Notes under the pieces: generated by a model
The model's input: the letters and a program-made list of their open reading frames with translations, nothing else
Database searches by the model: none
What the model was told of the DNA's origin: nothing
Assembly: GCA_017469885.1 (NCBI GenBank)
Contig: JAFUFO010000035.1
Coordinates: 1-46,488, forward strand
From: Solobacterium sp.
GTDB lineage: Bacteria > Bacillota_I > Bacilli_A > Erysipelotrichales > Erysipelotrichaceae
Direction: 5' to 3'
DNA length: 46,488 nucleotides
Part shown: piece after piece, positions 7,522-17,017 of the stretch
How positions within the stretch are numbered: the first letter of the stretch is position 1
Layout: every line of letters starts with the position of its first letter
Position numbers and translations under genes: made by a program

Positions 7522-9450
7522 TTACGCCTCCTCCACTTTAAAGGAATCTTCCAGTGTAAAGGAGATGTTGTCTTCGATCCAGCGCTTGCGCGGTTCTGCC
7601 TTTTCTCCCATCAGTACGGAGACACGCTTCTCCGCAAGCACGCCGTCATTGATGCCGACACGGATCAGTGAACGGCTGGAAGGATCCATGGTGGTTTCCC
7701 AGAGCTGGGTCGCATTCATTTCACCAAGTCCCTTGTACCGCTGTATCTCCACCTTGCCGAGCTTCTTCCGGAGTTCTTCCAGTTCATCGTCGGTATAGCA
7801 GTACTGACTGTTCTTTCCCTTGGTGACCTTATACAGCGGCGGCAGTGCGATATACACCATGCCGTGCTCGATCAGAGGACGCATATAGCGGTAGAAGAAC
7901 GTCAGAAGAAGGATCTGAATATGGGAACCATCGTCGTCGGCATCGGTCATGATGATGATCTTGTTGTAGTTGGAGGATTCCCAGTCAAACCCCGGACCTA
8001 CTCCGGCATCGATCGCATGAATCAGTGTATTGAGCTCCAGATTCTTTTCGATATCGGACATGGTGCACTTCTCCGTATTGAGCACCTTTCCGCGCAGCGG
8101 CAGGATTGCCTGGAAATGGGAATCCCTTCCCTGTTTTGCGGAGCCGCCGGCGGAGTCACCCTCGACCAGAAACAGTTCCTTGATTTTGGAATCGCGGGAG
8201 TTTGCGGGCGCAAGTTTTCCGGAAAGCAGTTTTTCACTCTTCGAAGACTTCTTTCCCTTGCGTGCTTCTTCCCGAGCCTTACGGGCAGCTTCACGGGCGA
8301 TATACGCCTTCATCATCTTTCGGACGAGAGAATCGGAAAGTTCCCGGTTCTCTTCGAGCCAGAAGTTCAGTTTTTCCGTCACGATGGAATCCACCGCCGG
8401 CTTTGCCTGCGGGGTACCCAGTTTTCCTTTGGTCTGTCCTTCAAACTGCAGGAGTTCTTCGGGAATCTCGACCGTGATGATACTGGTAAGACCTTCACGC
8501 ACATCCGCGCCTTCAAGATTTTTATCCTTCTCTTTTAACAGACCATACTTTCTTGCATAGTCATTGACCGCTTTGGTAAAGGCAGTCTTATAGCCGACCT
8601 CATGGCTTCCGCCGTCGCGGGTACGGACGAGATTGGCAAAACTGTAGGTGTTTTCGGAATAGTCATCCGTGTACTGGAAGGCACACTGAACCTTGATGCC
8701 GTTGGCCTCGCCTTCAAACTTGACCGGCTTCATGAGCACGGTCCTGTCTTCATGAAGATATTCCAGGAAGGAAATCAGACCGTCTTCATAACAGAAGGTC
8801 TCGGTCTGCGGTTTCTTTCCCCGGGCATCCTTTACCACGATGGAAATACCGGAAAGCAGGAATGCCTCTTCCCTTGCCCGCTCACATACCACATCAAACT
8901 TGAAGTCCGTGGTAGAGAAAATCTTCGGATCCGGTTTGAAGGTTATCTTCGAACCGGAGCGGTTTGTATTGCCGAGTGTTTCGAGCTTGCCGACTTTCTT
9001 GTCGCCGTGCTCAAACTTCATGCGGACAAGCTTGCCGTCATGGGCAACTTCTGCCACAAGCCACTCGGAAAGTGCGTTGACAACGGATGCGCCGACGCCG
9101 TGCAGACCGCCTGCGGTCTTGTAGCCGCCTTCGCTGGTGAATTTACCGCCCGCATGAAGCACGGTAAAAATTACCTCCAGCGTATTCTTCCCGCTGGCAT
9201 GTTTTCCAATCGGCATACCGCGGCCTTCATCTTCGACCGTACAGGAGCCGTCCTCATTGAGCGTGATCGAAATCTTCTTTCCGAATCCGTTCAGCGCCTC
9301 GTCCACGGCATTATCAACGATCTCCCAGATCAGGTGGTGAAGACCATGGGAGTCCGTGGAACCGATATACATACCCGGACGCTTCCGTACCGGGTCAAGT
9401 CCCTTTAAAATCTGTATACTGTCATCTTCGTATGCACGCTTTGTTGTCAT
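7522..9450 (-). CDS. parE: DNA topoisomerase IV subunit B
   Basis: ParE is the ATPase subunit of topoisomerase IV. Residues 1-220 form a GHKL ATPase with DNAVDEAL, DEGRGMP and GLHGVGASVVNAL. A transducer domain follows, then a TOPRIM domain with EGDSAGGSAKQGRD and DADDDGSHI. The segment YNKIIIMTDADDDGSHIQIL and the length of 642 residues are ParE-like rather than GyrB-like. AGAGG lies just before the ATG, with an extended -10 promoter close upstream (9476-9484). It is the first gene of the operon running to rsfS. Confidence 0.95.
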   Translation of the reverse strand: MTTKRAYEDDSIQILKGLDPVRKRPGMYIGSTDSHGLHHLIWEIVDNAVDEALNGFGKKISITLNEDGSCTVEDEGRGMPIGKHASGKNTLEVIFTVLHAGGKFTSEGGYKTAGGLHGVGASVVNALSEWLVAEVAHDGKLVRMKFEHGDKKVGKLETLGNTNRSGSKITFKPDPKIFSTTDFKFDVVCERAREEAFLLSGISIVVKDARGKKPQTETFCYEDGLISFLEYLHEDRTVLMKPVKFEGEANGIKVQCAFQYTDDYSENTYSFANLVRTRDGGSHEVGYKTAFTKAVNDYARKYGLLKEKDKNLEGADVREGLTSIITVEIPEELLQFEGQTKGKLGTPQAKPAVDSIVTEKLNFWLEENRELSDSLVRKMMKAYIAREAARKAREEARKGKKSSKSEKLLSGKLAPANSRDSKIKELFLVEGDSAGGSAKQGRDSHFQAILPLRGKVLNTEKCTMSDIEKNLELNTLIHAIDAGVGPGFDWESSNYNKIIIMTDADDDGSHIQILLLTFFYRYMRPLIEHGMVYIALPPLYKVTKGKNSQYCYTDDELEELRKKLGKVEIQRYKGLGEMNATQLWETTMDPSSRSLIRVGINDGVLAEKRVSVLMGEKAEPRKRWIEDNISFTLEDSFKVEEA

Positions 9451-9475
9451 TCATTACCTCTTTAACTAAGTGCTT

Positions 9476-9484
9476 ATTATATCA
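9476..9484 (-). promoter_or_regulatory. Extended -10 promoter of the parE operon
   Basis: On the minus strand TGATATAAT combines an extended -10 TG with a perfect TATAAT. The TGA is also the stop codon of the upstream ABC transporter gene, so the promoter begins inside that gene. No good -35 is visible, which is usual for extended -10 promoters. The bases after it (TATAATAAGCAC) are the same as in the sbcD promoter. Confidence 0.65.
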
Positions 9485-11230
9485 GATATTACTGCCATAC
9501 CCATCCGCCGGATCAAACTGGTAATGGTAAAGCCGGCTGAAAATGCCGTCACGGGCAAGCAGTTCCTCTTTCGTGCCTCGTTCCGCAATACCGTCGGGCG
9601 TCACAACAGCAATCTGAGAGACATTCCGCATGGTGCTGAGGCGATGCGCCACCACAATAACGGTGCGTCCCTTCGCAAGTTCATCCAGACTTTCCTGAAT
9701 CGACATTTCCGTCGCATTATCCAATGCGGAGGTCGCCTCATCGAGGATGAGGATCCGCGGATTTTTCAGGAATACACGGGCAATCGAGATGCGCTGCCGC
9801 TGTCCGCCGGACAGATGAACGCCGCGTTCGCCGACATTGGTGTCATAGCCTTCCGGCATGGCAAGGATATCCTCATGGATCCGGGCCATCTTTGCGGCTT
9901 CAACGATTTCCGCATCGGTTGCGTCCGGCCGGCCATAGGCAATATTCTCGCGTACCGTTCCATGGAACAGGAACACATCCTGGGCAACGATACCGATATT
10001 GCGCCGCAGCGAAGAACGCGTCATGTGACGGATATCTATGCCGTCGATCCGGATCGCGCCGCTGTCAATTTCATAGAAGCGCGGAATCAGGTTACAGATG
10101 GTGGTCTTCCCTCCGCCGCTCTGTCCGACCAGACCAAGGGTTTCCTGTTCGGGAACCTTCAGGTTCAGATGGCTGATAACCAGCGGTCCGTCGGTCTCAT
10201 GATTGCGGTAATGGAACGAGACATCGTCAAATTCGATTTCCCCTTTCAGTTCCCCGGCATCGACCGCATCCGGCGCATCCGCCTCCAGCGGAAGATCCAT
10301 GATTTCCTCGAACCGGCGCACACCGCTCATTCCCTCGATGATCTGTTCATAGGTTTCCACCAGTTTCTTGATCGGCGTCAGAAACATGGAGATATAAAGC
10401 AGATACGCCACAAAATCACCGCTGCTGATTTCGCCATGGAAGAACATCCGTCCGCCGAAGATCACAACAACGACATACATCAGGTCGGTAAACAGCGTCA
10501 TTCCGCCGCTGAACAGTGCCAGATAGCGGTAAGACCGGCTGCGGGCCGATACATACCGGCGGTTGGCACGGTCAAATTTTGCCTGTTCGAGTTCAATGCC
10601 GTCATAGGCGCGGGTGATCCGCACGCCGGCAATGCTCGTCTCGGTTTCACCGTTGATTGCGGCGATCTCCTTACGGTTGCGGGCAAATGCCTCCATCTGT
10701 CCTTTCCGTATGAGAATCATGAACAGAATAGCAAACGGCAGACAGCCGTAGACGATCAGCGTCAGTTTACCGTTGATCCGTCCCAGCATACAAGCGCTGA
10801 CTCCCAGCATCACACAGGACATGAAGAGGTTTTCCGGTCCGTGATGCGCCATTTCCGACACTTCCTGAAGATCATTGGTGATCCGGCTCATCAGAGATCC
10901 GGTCTTGTGGTCATCAAAATACGAAATCGGCAGCTGCTCGATATGCCGGAAGATATCCCTCCGCATATCCGCCTGGACACGGACGCCGAACACATGCCCC
11001 CAATAGGTAATGACCAGATTCAGCCCGAATTTGATCAGATAGATCACCAGCAGCGCAATACTCCAGCGCACCATCATGTCCCAGCTGCGGGAAGGCACAT
11101 ATTCATTGATCATATTCCGCACGATCAGCGGCATGAACTCATCGGACAATCCGACAAGAAATGCACAGACAAGATCAATCACAAACAGATTCATGTGCGG
11201 TTTGAAATAAGCAAATAATCGTTTAAACAC
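9482..11230 (-). CDS. ABC exporter, fused permease and ATPase (MsbA/BmrA type)
   Basis: This is a half-size ABC exporter expected to work as a homodimer, or as a heterodimer with a partner not in this window. Residues 1-310 form the six-helix transmembrane domain. The nucleotide-binding domain has Walker A GQSGGGKTT, the signature LSGGQRQR, Walker B ILILDEATSALD and the switch histidine in VVAHRLS. The start is GTG at 11230, with AGGAG seven bases upstream. Substrate cannot be told from sequence; drugs, lipids or peptides are all possible. It is a single gene with its own -10-like box, divergent from the esterase. Confidence 0.92.
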   Translation of the reverse strand: MFKRLFAYFKPHMNLFVIDLVCAFLVGLSDEFMPLIVRNMINEYVPSRSWDMMVRWSIALLVIYLIKFGLNLVITYWGHVFGVRVQADMRRDIFRHIEQLPISYFDDHKTGSLMSRITNDLQEVSEMAHHGPENLFMSCVMLGVSACMLGRINGKLTLIVYGCLPFAILFMILIRKGQMEAFARNRKEIAAINGETETSIAGVRITRAYDGIELEQAKFDRANRRYVSARSRSYRYLALFSGGMTLFTDLMYVVVVIFGGRMFFHGEISSGDFVAYLLYISMFLTPIKKLVETYEQIIEGMSGVRRFEEIMDLPLEADAPDAVDAGELKGEIEFDDVSFHYRNHETDGPLVISHLNLKVPEQETLGLVGQSGGGKTTICNLIPRFYEIDSGAIRIDGIDIRHMTRSSLRRNIGIVAQDVFLFHGTVRENIAYGRPDATDAEIVEAAKMARIHEDILAMPEGYDTNVGERGVHLSGGQRQRISIARVFLKNPRILILDEATSALDNATEMSIQESLDELAKGRTVIVVAHRLSTMRNVSQIAVVTPDGIAERGTKEELLARDGIFSRLYHYQFDPADGYGSNI

Positions 11231-11257
11231 AATACAGCTCCTGAATAACCGCTACTG

Positions 11258-11263
11258 ATTATA
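11258..11263 (-). promoter_or_regulatory. Probable -10 box for the ABC exporter
   Basis: A perfect TATAAT on the minus strand lies 27 bases before the GTG start. No convincing -35 is seen. Confidence 0.4.
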
Positions 11264-11324
11264 TCCGAGAAAACCGGTTTCAGGATGACGGATACACTCA
11301 ATTATTATTTATTGTGTTTCGGAG

Positions 11325-11330
11325 TATAAT
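11325..11330 (+). promoter_or_regulatory. Probable -10 box for the esterase gene
   Basis: A perfect TATAAT on the plus strand lies 38 bases before the ATG at 11369. A weak TTATTA lies 17 bases upstream of it. Confidence 0.45.
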
Positions 11331-11368
11331 ACATGTCTGTGAATTGAAGAAAATGGAGATCTGTACTG

Positions 11369-12145
11369 ATGGGAAGAATTGAAACATTCCGGCTTGGAAT
11401 TGCGCCTCTGAAACAGGGACCGCGTAAAATATTTGTCTATCTGCCGGATGATTATGATACCTCGGACCGCACATATCCGGTCCTCTATATGTTTGACGGA
11501 CATAACCTGTTTTCCGATGAGACAGCGACATATGGAAAATGCTGGGGAATCAGGGACTATCTGGATGCACATCATCTGCCGTTAGTCGTGATCGGTCAGG
11601 ACTGCAATCATACCGGCGACATGCGCCTGATGGAATACTGTCCCCTGCCGGTTGAAGGCGACACCTGGTTTCCGGAAGGAACGGTCTGCGGTGATATTAC
11701 GGCAGACTGGTTTGTGACAAAACTGAAACCGTATTGTGAGAAGCGCTACCGCATCCATTCCGACCGTGCCCATGTCGGCATTGCGGGCTCTTCCATGGGC
11801 GGTCTCATGTCCATGTACTGCATCGCAAAATACAATACGGTCTGGTCCAAGGCTGCCTGCCTTTCCTCGACGATGGATATCACACTGAACGGTCTGATTC
11901 GCACGATCGAAGAAAGCGACATTTCCCGTTCCACAAAGATCTATATGGATTTCGGCAGTATGGAGGTGCGCTCCAAGAAGCACTTTGCGGAAAGCGTGGA
12001 CCGGATGTTGATGATCAATCACGCCTTCCAGCAGAAGCACTGCAATACCTATCCGAATGTCGTGGTCGGCGGTCACCACAGTGAAGCTACCTGGGAAACG
12101 ATCGTTCCTGTGTTTCTGGAATACCTGTATCCGGAACTGTACTGA
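11369..12145 (+). CDS. Putative esterase, alpha/beta hydrolase
   Basis: The protein belongs to the putative esterase group related to enterochelin esterase and esterase D. It begins with a strand-rich region (RKIFVYLPDDYD, YPVLYMFDGHNLF) typical of the group. The nucleophile elbow is GSSMGG with Ser142, and a candidate catalytic histidine lies near the C-terminus in VVGGHHSEATWE. There is no signal peptide, so it acts in the cytoplasm. The 258 residues match the family. GGAG lies ten bases before the ATG. It stands alone, divergent from the ABC exporter and closed by a bidirectional terminator. The natural substrate is unknown. Confidence 0.88.
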   Translation: MGRIETFRLGIAPLKQGPRKIFVYLPDDYDTSDRTYPVLYMFDGHNLFSDETATYGKCWGIRDYLDAHHLPLVVIGQDCNHTGDMRLMEYCPLPVEGDTWFPEGTVCGDITADWFVTKLKPYCEKRYRIHSDRAHVGIAGSSMGGLMSMYCIAKYNTVWSKAACLSSTMDITLNGLIRTIEESDISRSTKIYMDFGSMEVRSKKHFAESVDRMLMINHAFQQKHCNTYPNVVVGGHHSEATWETIVPVFLEYLYPELY

Positions 12146-12165
12146 GCAGAAATTCGCATATCATC

Positions 12166-12203
12166 AAAAAAAATGATTGGATCAGTCAGATCCAATCATT
12201 TTT
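12166..12203. terminator. Bidirectional intrinsic terminator
   Basis: A perfect 12-base stem (AATGATTGGATC with GATCCAATCATT, loop AGTCA) has A residues before it and T residues after it, so it can end transcripts from the convergent esterase and aminopeptidase genes. Confidence 0.88.
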
Positions 12204-12214
12204 CATTCAGTTCT

Positions 12215-13585
12215 TCAGTTTCCGGCGCCGCTCAGGAATGCGCTGTAGGCACGGTATCCTTCATAGATATCCGCAACCGAAGCGATTTCGCTCGGGGAAT
12301 GCATGTTCAGCACGGCGATGCCGGCATCGATGACATCCATGTTCAGCTGCGCAAGGATGTAGGCAATCGTTCCTCCTCCGCCGGCGTCAACACGGCCGAG
12401 TTCTGCCGTCTGGAACATGACCTGTTTCTCATCCATGATCCGGCGGATCTCAGCGACGAATTCTGCATTTGCGTCATTGGAGCCGCTCTTTCCGCGAGCA
12501 CCGGTATATTTGTTAAAGACGATGCCGCCGCCGAGGAATGCGGAGTTCTTCATTTCAAAGACACTCTCATAATTCGGGTCCACACCGGCCGAAACATCCG
12601 ATGACAGCATCTTCGAAGCGGTCAGTGTACGGTTAAGTCCCGGCAGGGTTGCGGCGTTGCTGCGGTCAAGCAGGTTGACGATCACATTCTCGAACCAGCG
12701 GGAATGCATGCCGGTTGCGCCGATCGAACCGACCTCTTCCTTGTCGACGAGGATACAGCAGGACGTACGCTTCGGAATCTTCATATCGAGAATCGCACGC
12801 AGCGAGGTATAAGCGCAGATGCGGTCATCATGGCCGTATCCCATTACCATAGAGCGGTCAAGACCGAAGAAACGGGCATGTTCCGCCGGTACGACTTCGA
12901 TCTCCGCAGAGAGGAAATCATCCTCTTCGATGTTGTATTTCTCCTTGAGGAGCGCAAGCAGGTTTTTCTTGATCGGGTCTTTTTCCTCACCTTCGGCAGG
13001 AATGGAACCGACGATCAGATCGAGCGCTTCGCCTTCGACCACTTCGCTGCCCTTCTTCTCCATCTGCTTCGCCGCAAGATGGATCAGAATTTCGCTGACA
13101 CCGACAACCGGATCATCCGGGTCTTCGCCGACGCAGATATTGACGGAGGATCCGTCCTTGCGCACGACGATGCCGTGCAGTGCCATCGGACGTGCGGTCC
13201 ACTGATACTTCTTGATTCCGCCGTAGTAATGCGTGTCCATCAGCACAAAGCCGTCTTTTTCATACAGTGGCTTCTGCTTGAGATCCAGGCGCGGGCTGTC
13301 AATATGCGCGCCGAGGATGTTCATGCCTTTGGTCAGCGGCTGTTCGCCGATGACAAAGAGGCAGAGGTTCTTGTTGCGGTTGATCGCATACAGACGATCA
13401 CCGGGATTCAGTTCACCGACCGAATCATGGATATTGGTGAATCCTTCCCGTTCCGCAAGTGCAGATGCTTCCCTTACAAATTCGCGTTCCGTTTTGGTCG
13501 CGTTCAGAAATGTGCGGTACTCCTCCGCAAATGCCATTGCCGCATCACGCGTTTCCGCATTATAGGTTTCCCAAACTGTCTTCAT
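12215..13585 (-). CDS. M18-family zinc aminopeptidase
   Basis: This is a cytosolic metallo-aminopeptidase of the M18 (aspartyl aminopeptidase) family, which trims N-terminal residues from peptides. Two-metal site motifs are visible: GAHIDSPRLD, DKEEVGSIGATG, SSDVSAGVDP and the C-terminal MHSPSEIASVAD. The 456 residues match the family. A start four codons earlier (13597) is open, but ATG 13585 has GAGGA at a proper distance and is preferred. The gene overlaps the end of hflX by 26 bases and is the last of a four-gene operon. Confidence 0.92.
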   Translation of the reverse strand: MKTVWETYNAETRDAAMAFAEEYRTFLNATKTEREFVREASALAEREGFTNIHDSVGELNPGDRLYAINRNKNLCLFVIGEQPLTKGMNILGAHIDSPRLDLKQKPLYEKDGFVLMDTHYYGGIKKYQWTARPMALHGIVVRKDGSSVNICVGEDPDDPVVGVSEILIHLAAKQMEKKGSEVVEGEALDLIVGSIPAEGEEKDPIKKNLLALLKEKYNIEEDDFLSAEIEVVPAEHARFFGLDRSMVMGYGHDDRICAYTSLRAILDMKIPKRTSCCILVDKEEVGSIGATGMHSRWFENVIVNLLDRSNAATLPGLNRTLTASKMLSSDVSAGVDPNYESVFEMKNSAFLGGGIVFNKYTGARGKSGSNDANAEFVAEIRRIMDEKQVMFQTAELGRVDAGGGGTIAYILAQLNMDVIDAGIAVLNMHSPSEIASVADIYEGYRAYSAFLSGAGN

Positions 13586-14819
13586 CGTTTTCCTCATATC
13601 TTTCCAGCGGTTTCATCCGCACTGCAGGCCCGCATACGGTCGCATGGATGCCGTCTGCCTCTTCTCTGCGGTCCGTGATCTTCAGAACCTGACGCAGATC
13701 TTCCAGCAGCGGCGTGTCTGCGTAAGGCACACAGACCCGCATCGTTTTTTCCGGCGGATACAGGGTATCCAGAATGCGTTCCAGCAGAGAACCGATTCCC
13801 TGCCCGGTCACAGAAGACACCAGCATTCCTTCACTCAGCACTTCCCCGTTCAGCCTGTCCGCCTTAGTATATACCGAAATGACCGGGATATCATCTGCGC
13901 CGATCTCACGGAGCGTTTCCCGTGTCACGTCCGCTTTTTCTTCCCGGTCCGGATCCGAGACATCGATCACATGGATCAGAAGATCCGCCGAGCGGGCAGA
14001 GTCGAGTGTGCTGTGAAATGCCTCGATCAGTGTATGCGGCAGATCCGACACAAAGCCTACCGTATCGTATAGCAGAAACTTCCGCCCTTCCCAGCTGACG
14101 CTCCGTACGGAGGAGTCCAGCGTCGCAAACAGCATGTCATCCGCATACACCGCACGCTCCTGTTTCTGATTGCACGCAAGAATCGCATTCATCAGGGAAC
14201 TCTTTCCCGCGTTGGTATATCCCACCAGGGCGCACCGGGCAAGTTCCGACTTGCCGCGGCGGTGTTCTGCGGCCTGATAATCCTTTTCCTTTTCCGCCAG
14301 TTCCTTACGGATCCGGGCAATCCGTTTCCGTGCGGTCCTTCGAAATGCGGCAGTCCGTGTTTCACCCGAACCGCGGGTCCGAAACGATCCGCCTCTGGCA
14401 TGTTCTTCCGATTCAGTATCCGCCGCAAAGGACGGCAGATCATAGTTCAGCCGGGCCAGTTCAACCTGGAGCTTTGCCTGCCGGGAACGTGCCCGCCGGG
14501 AAAAAATATCCAGAATCAGTGCGGTGCGGTCGATCACTTCGATCCCGCACGCTTCCCGCAGACGGCTGATCATACCGAAGGAAAGTTCCTGCAGGAAGAC
14601 GATCAGATCCGCTTCACACTGCGCAGCCACTGCCGCAAGTTCCTGTACCTTTCCCATCCGGAATGCGGTATCGGGATCTAATGAGCGGGAATTCTGTGTT
14701 ACCGTGGCCGCCACTTCAATATTGCCGGCGGTACAGAGTGCCCTGCACTCTTCCATCCGCTGTTCAAACCGGAAGCGCTCTTCATTCAGGCAGACGCCTG
14801 CCAGCACTGCTTTTCTCAA
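13560..14819 (-). CDS. hflX: GTPase HflX, ribosome-splitting factor
   Basis: HflX binds 50S subunits and can split stalled ribosomes under stress. The N-terminal HflX domain fills residues 1-190, with the conserved glycine-rich segment here reading GGSFRTRGSGET. The G domain has G1 GYTNAGKSS (200-208), G3 DTVGF (252-256) and a G4 variant TKAD (318-321) in place of NKxD. A short C-terminal domain follows. The 419 residues are normal. The ATG overlaps the acetyltransferase stop by four bases. The GPGE-type motif is slightly altered to GSGE. Confidence 0.93.
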   Translation of the reverse strand: MRKAVLAGVCLNEERFRFEQRMEECRALCTAGNIEVAATVTQNSRSLDPDTAFRMGKVQELAAVAAQCEADLIVFLQELSFGMISRLREACGIEVIDRTALILDIFSRRARSRQAKLQVELARLNYDLPSFAADTESEEHARGGSFRTRGSGETRTAAFRRTARKRIARIRKELAEKEKDYQAAEHRRGKSELARCALVGYTNAGKSSLMNAILACNQKQERAVYADDMLFATLDSSVRSVSWEGRKFLLYDTVGFVSDLPHTLIEAFHSTLDSARSADLLIHVIDVSDPDREEKADVTRETLREIGADDIPVISVYTKADRLNGEVLSEGMLVSSVTGQGIGSLLERILDTLYPPEKTMRVCVPYADTPLLEDLRQVLKITDRREEADGIHATVCGPAVRMKPLERYEENDEDSLGNL

Positions 14820-15310
14820 TCTGCACCTCCGATATCCTTCATGTAATACGCAACCCCGATCCAGGTACCGAATTTATACCCGGTATCCTTCAGGACCGTC
14901 ATTTTTTTAAAACCCAAAGCCTTGTGCAGATGTTCACTGGCTTCATTTCCATCCGTCACAAGGGAAACCAGCTTGCGGATTCCCTGCTCTTTTGCCAGAA
15001 ATTCCAGTTCCTTCATCAGTTCAGTCCCGTATCCCTTGCCTCGTTCTTCCGGATCAAGGTATACGGTCACGTCTGCCGTATACCGGTAGGCACTGCGGGA
15101 ATTGAACGGACTGAGGTAGGCAAACCCCTTCAGTTCGCCGTTTTCCTCCAGAACGATCCACGGATAGCGCTCCGTCACATCGCGGACAAGTTTCCGATAG
15201 GATTCATGTGTCTCCGGCATTTCCTCAAAGGAAATGGTCGTATATTCGATATACCAGTTGTACCAGGAGAGGCAGGTATCGATATCGCGTTCTTCAATCG
15301 GCCGGATCAT
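14816..15310 (-). CDS. GNAT-family N-acetyltransferase (phosphinothricin/methionine-derivative type)
   Basis: The fold is GNAT: IRPIEERDID at the N-terminus, YPWIVLEENGELKGFAYLSPF, and the acetyl-CoA loop ERGKGYGTELM. The stretch from SAYRYTADVTVYLDPEERG resembles the phosphinothricin N-acetyltransferase (MddA/PAT) group, many members of which actually acetylate methionine sulfone or related compounds. The gene overlaps both neighbours by ATGA, so it is tightly coupled in the operon with the amidohydrolase and hflX. The true substrate is not known. Confidence 0.88.
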   Translation of the reverse strand: MIRPIEERDIDTCLSWYNWYIEYTTISFEEMPETHESYRKLVRDVTERYPWIVLEENGELKGFAYLSPFNSRSAYRYTADVTVYLDPEERGKGYGTELMKELEFLAKEQGIRKLVSLVTDGNEASEHLHKALGFKKMTVLKDTGYKFGTWIGVAYYMKDIGGAD

Positions 15311-16869
15311 CGTTCAAACACCGTTTCCCCGTTCATGACCGTCATCATGACCGGAATACTGCGGATTGATTCAGTCTCTGTATTTTCAATCGGGGTATCC
15401 AGTACCGCAAAGTCCGCATAGTAACCTTCCGCCAGTACACCAAAGCGGTCTTCGGCAGAGAAGATCCGTGCACCGCAGACAGTAAAGCTATCGATGGCCT
15501 GCTTGACCGTCAGGCATTCTTCCGGATTCATTCCGGCATCTTCGGACACTGACTGCCGCGTCACCGCAAGCTGAATGCCCTTGAGCACATCCGGTGTCTC
15601 AACCGGCGCATCACTGCCGTTTGCCGCAATGACTGACTCGGACAGAGATCTGAACGGATAACAGGACGCTGCGCGTTCATCTCCGACCCGCTTTGACAGG
15701 ATCGGCGCATCATCATCGATGAACAGCGACTGGAAATAACAGTCGATATGCATCGCCTTCACGCGGTTGATTTCTTCCGGAGACATGATCTGACAATGCA
15801 CAAGACCGTGATGGAGCGGATTGCCTGGCAGTACAACATCCTCATATACATCCAGTACGGTGGATACCGCAAGGTCGCCGATCGCATGGATGATGGACGG
15901 CATATTGTAATCCGCCGCAAGTTTTACCCAGGTGCGGATATCATCGCGGGACATGGTCATATATCCGCGTTTGGAAGGCTCATCGCTGTACGGTTCAAAC
16001 AGTGCCGCAGTGCGTGCACCAAGCGAACCGTCGGAAAGCAGCTTCAGCGGACCGATCCGGAAGAAGTCATCGCCGACATCCGTCGTATATCCATCGTCCA
16101 GGAATTTTGCGAACTCCTGAACCGTCGGAAATTCACACTGTTCATTGATTCTTACGGTAAGTTCCCCGCGGTATGCCATCTTTGACAGCACATTCAGCAC
16201 CAGCCGCCAGTCATCGGTCAGAGAGATGAAATCATCACTGCCTACTGCGGTAATACCGTAGCGGTTCATTTCCTTCTGTCCCTGCAGAATCGCCTTGCGG
16301 ATGGATTCCTCCGATTCTTTCGGCCATGCCGCCTGCAGGAGCGGAATCGCATTTTCTTCCAGGAAGCCGCGGTCCGTATCAATCGTTCCGCCTTCCACGG
16401 CCGTGCTTTCATCAATGCCCGCAAGTTCCAGCGCTTTGGAATTGACGACCATCTTATGCCCGCACATCCGGGTCACCGCGATCGGAATATCCCTGCTTAC
16501 GCGGTCCAGCCCTTCCCGGTCGGGAAGTTCCTTTACTTCAAATGTCTCTTCATTGAAGCCGCGTCCGATCAGCCATTCCCCCGGCACGAGTGTTTCCGTC
16601 CGGCGTTTCAGGCGGGCATAGAGTTCTTCGCTGCTGCGGCAGGAAGAAAGCTGCACGTTTTCCAGAAACCGTCCGAATCCAAGCAGATGGCAGTGCGAGT
16701 CAATAAAGCCCGGATAGACAGCCGCGCCGTTGAGATCAACGACCTCAGTATCCGGTGTGATCTGCGCAAGGATCTCATCCGTTGAGCCAAATGCCGCAAA
16801 CCTGTCATCCTGTACAAGAAATGCATCCTCGGAACGTTCATATAATTTTGCATGGATAAAAGCGCGCAT
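15307..16869 (-). CDS. YtcJ-like metal-dependent amidohydrolase
   Basis: This is a member of the amidohydrolase superfamily, YtcJ/exoenzyme-regulatory-protein branch. The N-terminal beta-sandwich leads to the metal-binding GFIDSHCHLLGFG; later metal-site candidates are in HAIGDLA and HCQIMS, with a C-terminal AANGSDAP. It is predicted to be cytosolic. The frame is open to 16965, but ATG 16869 has GGAGG eight bases upstream, and the longer version would run through the terminator at 16955-16988. The product has 520 residues. It is the first gene of the operon to the M18 aminopeptidase. The substrate is not predictable from sequence. Confidence 0.9.
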   Translation of the reverse strand: MRAFIHAKLYERSEDAFLVQDDRFAAFGSTDEILAQITPDTEVVDLNGAAVYPGFIDSHCHLLGFGRFLENVQLSSCRSSEELYARLKRRTETLVPGEWLIGRGFNEETFEVKELPDREGLDRVSRDIPIAVTRMCGHKMVVNSKALELAGIDESTAVEGGTIDTDRGFLEENAIPLLQAAWPKESEESIRKAILQGQKEMNRYGITAVGSDDFISLTDDWRLVLNVLSKMAYRGELTVRINEQCEFPTVQEFAKFLDDGYTTDVGDDFFRIGPLKLLSDGSLGARTAALFEPYSDEPSKRGYMTMSRDDIRTWVKLAADYNMPSIIHAIGDLAVSTVLDVYEDVVLPGNPLHHGLVHCQIMSPEEINRVKAMHIDCYFQSLFIDDDAPILSKRVGDERAASCYPFRSLSESVIAANGSDAPVETPDVLKGIQLAVTRQSVSEDAGMNPEECLTVKQAIDSFTVCGARIFSAEDRFGVLAEGYYADFAVLDTPIENTETESIRSIPVMMTVMNGETVFER

Positions 16870-16954
16870 AGTGAAAGCCTCCATCATTAATACCTGTTTT
16901 ATATTACCGTGTTTTCCGGTTTCGTACATCGGAAAGCTTCCGGGCAGAAAACCG

Positions 16955-16988
16955 AAAAAACACACGGCGGAATGGATCAGCCGTGTGT
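16955..16988 (-). terminator. Intrinsic terminator of the VTC-DUF4956 pair
   Basis: On the minus strand ACACACGGC pairs with GCCGTGTGT around an 11-base loop, followed by a T run. Confidence 0.85.
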
Positions 16989-17017
16989 TCGGATCGCTTA
17001 GTAATATGCAGAAGGTA

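Noticed and set aside
7522-9450. Gyrase subunit B rather than ParE
   Set aside because: The sequence around YNKIIIMTDADDDGSH, the length and the immediate parC partner fit topoisomerase IV.
9470-11218. 582-codon plus-strand frame opposite the ABC exporter
   Set aside because: It mirrors the exporter gene, shows no family motifs and is rich in His/Arg/Gln as expected for an antisense frame of this codon usage.
12704-13678. 324-codon plus-strand frame opposite the M18 aminopeptidase and hflX
   Set aside because: Antisense shadow crossing two real genes with strong family motifs.
16870-16965. Upstream extension of the amidohydrolase
   Set aside because: It would translate through an intrinsic terminator, and the ATG at 16869 has a much better ribosome binding site.
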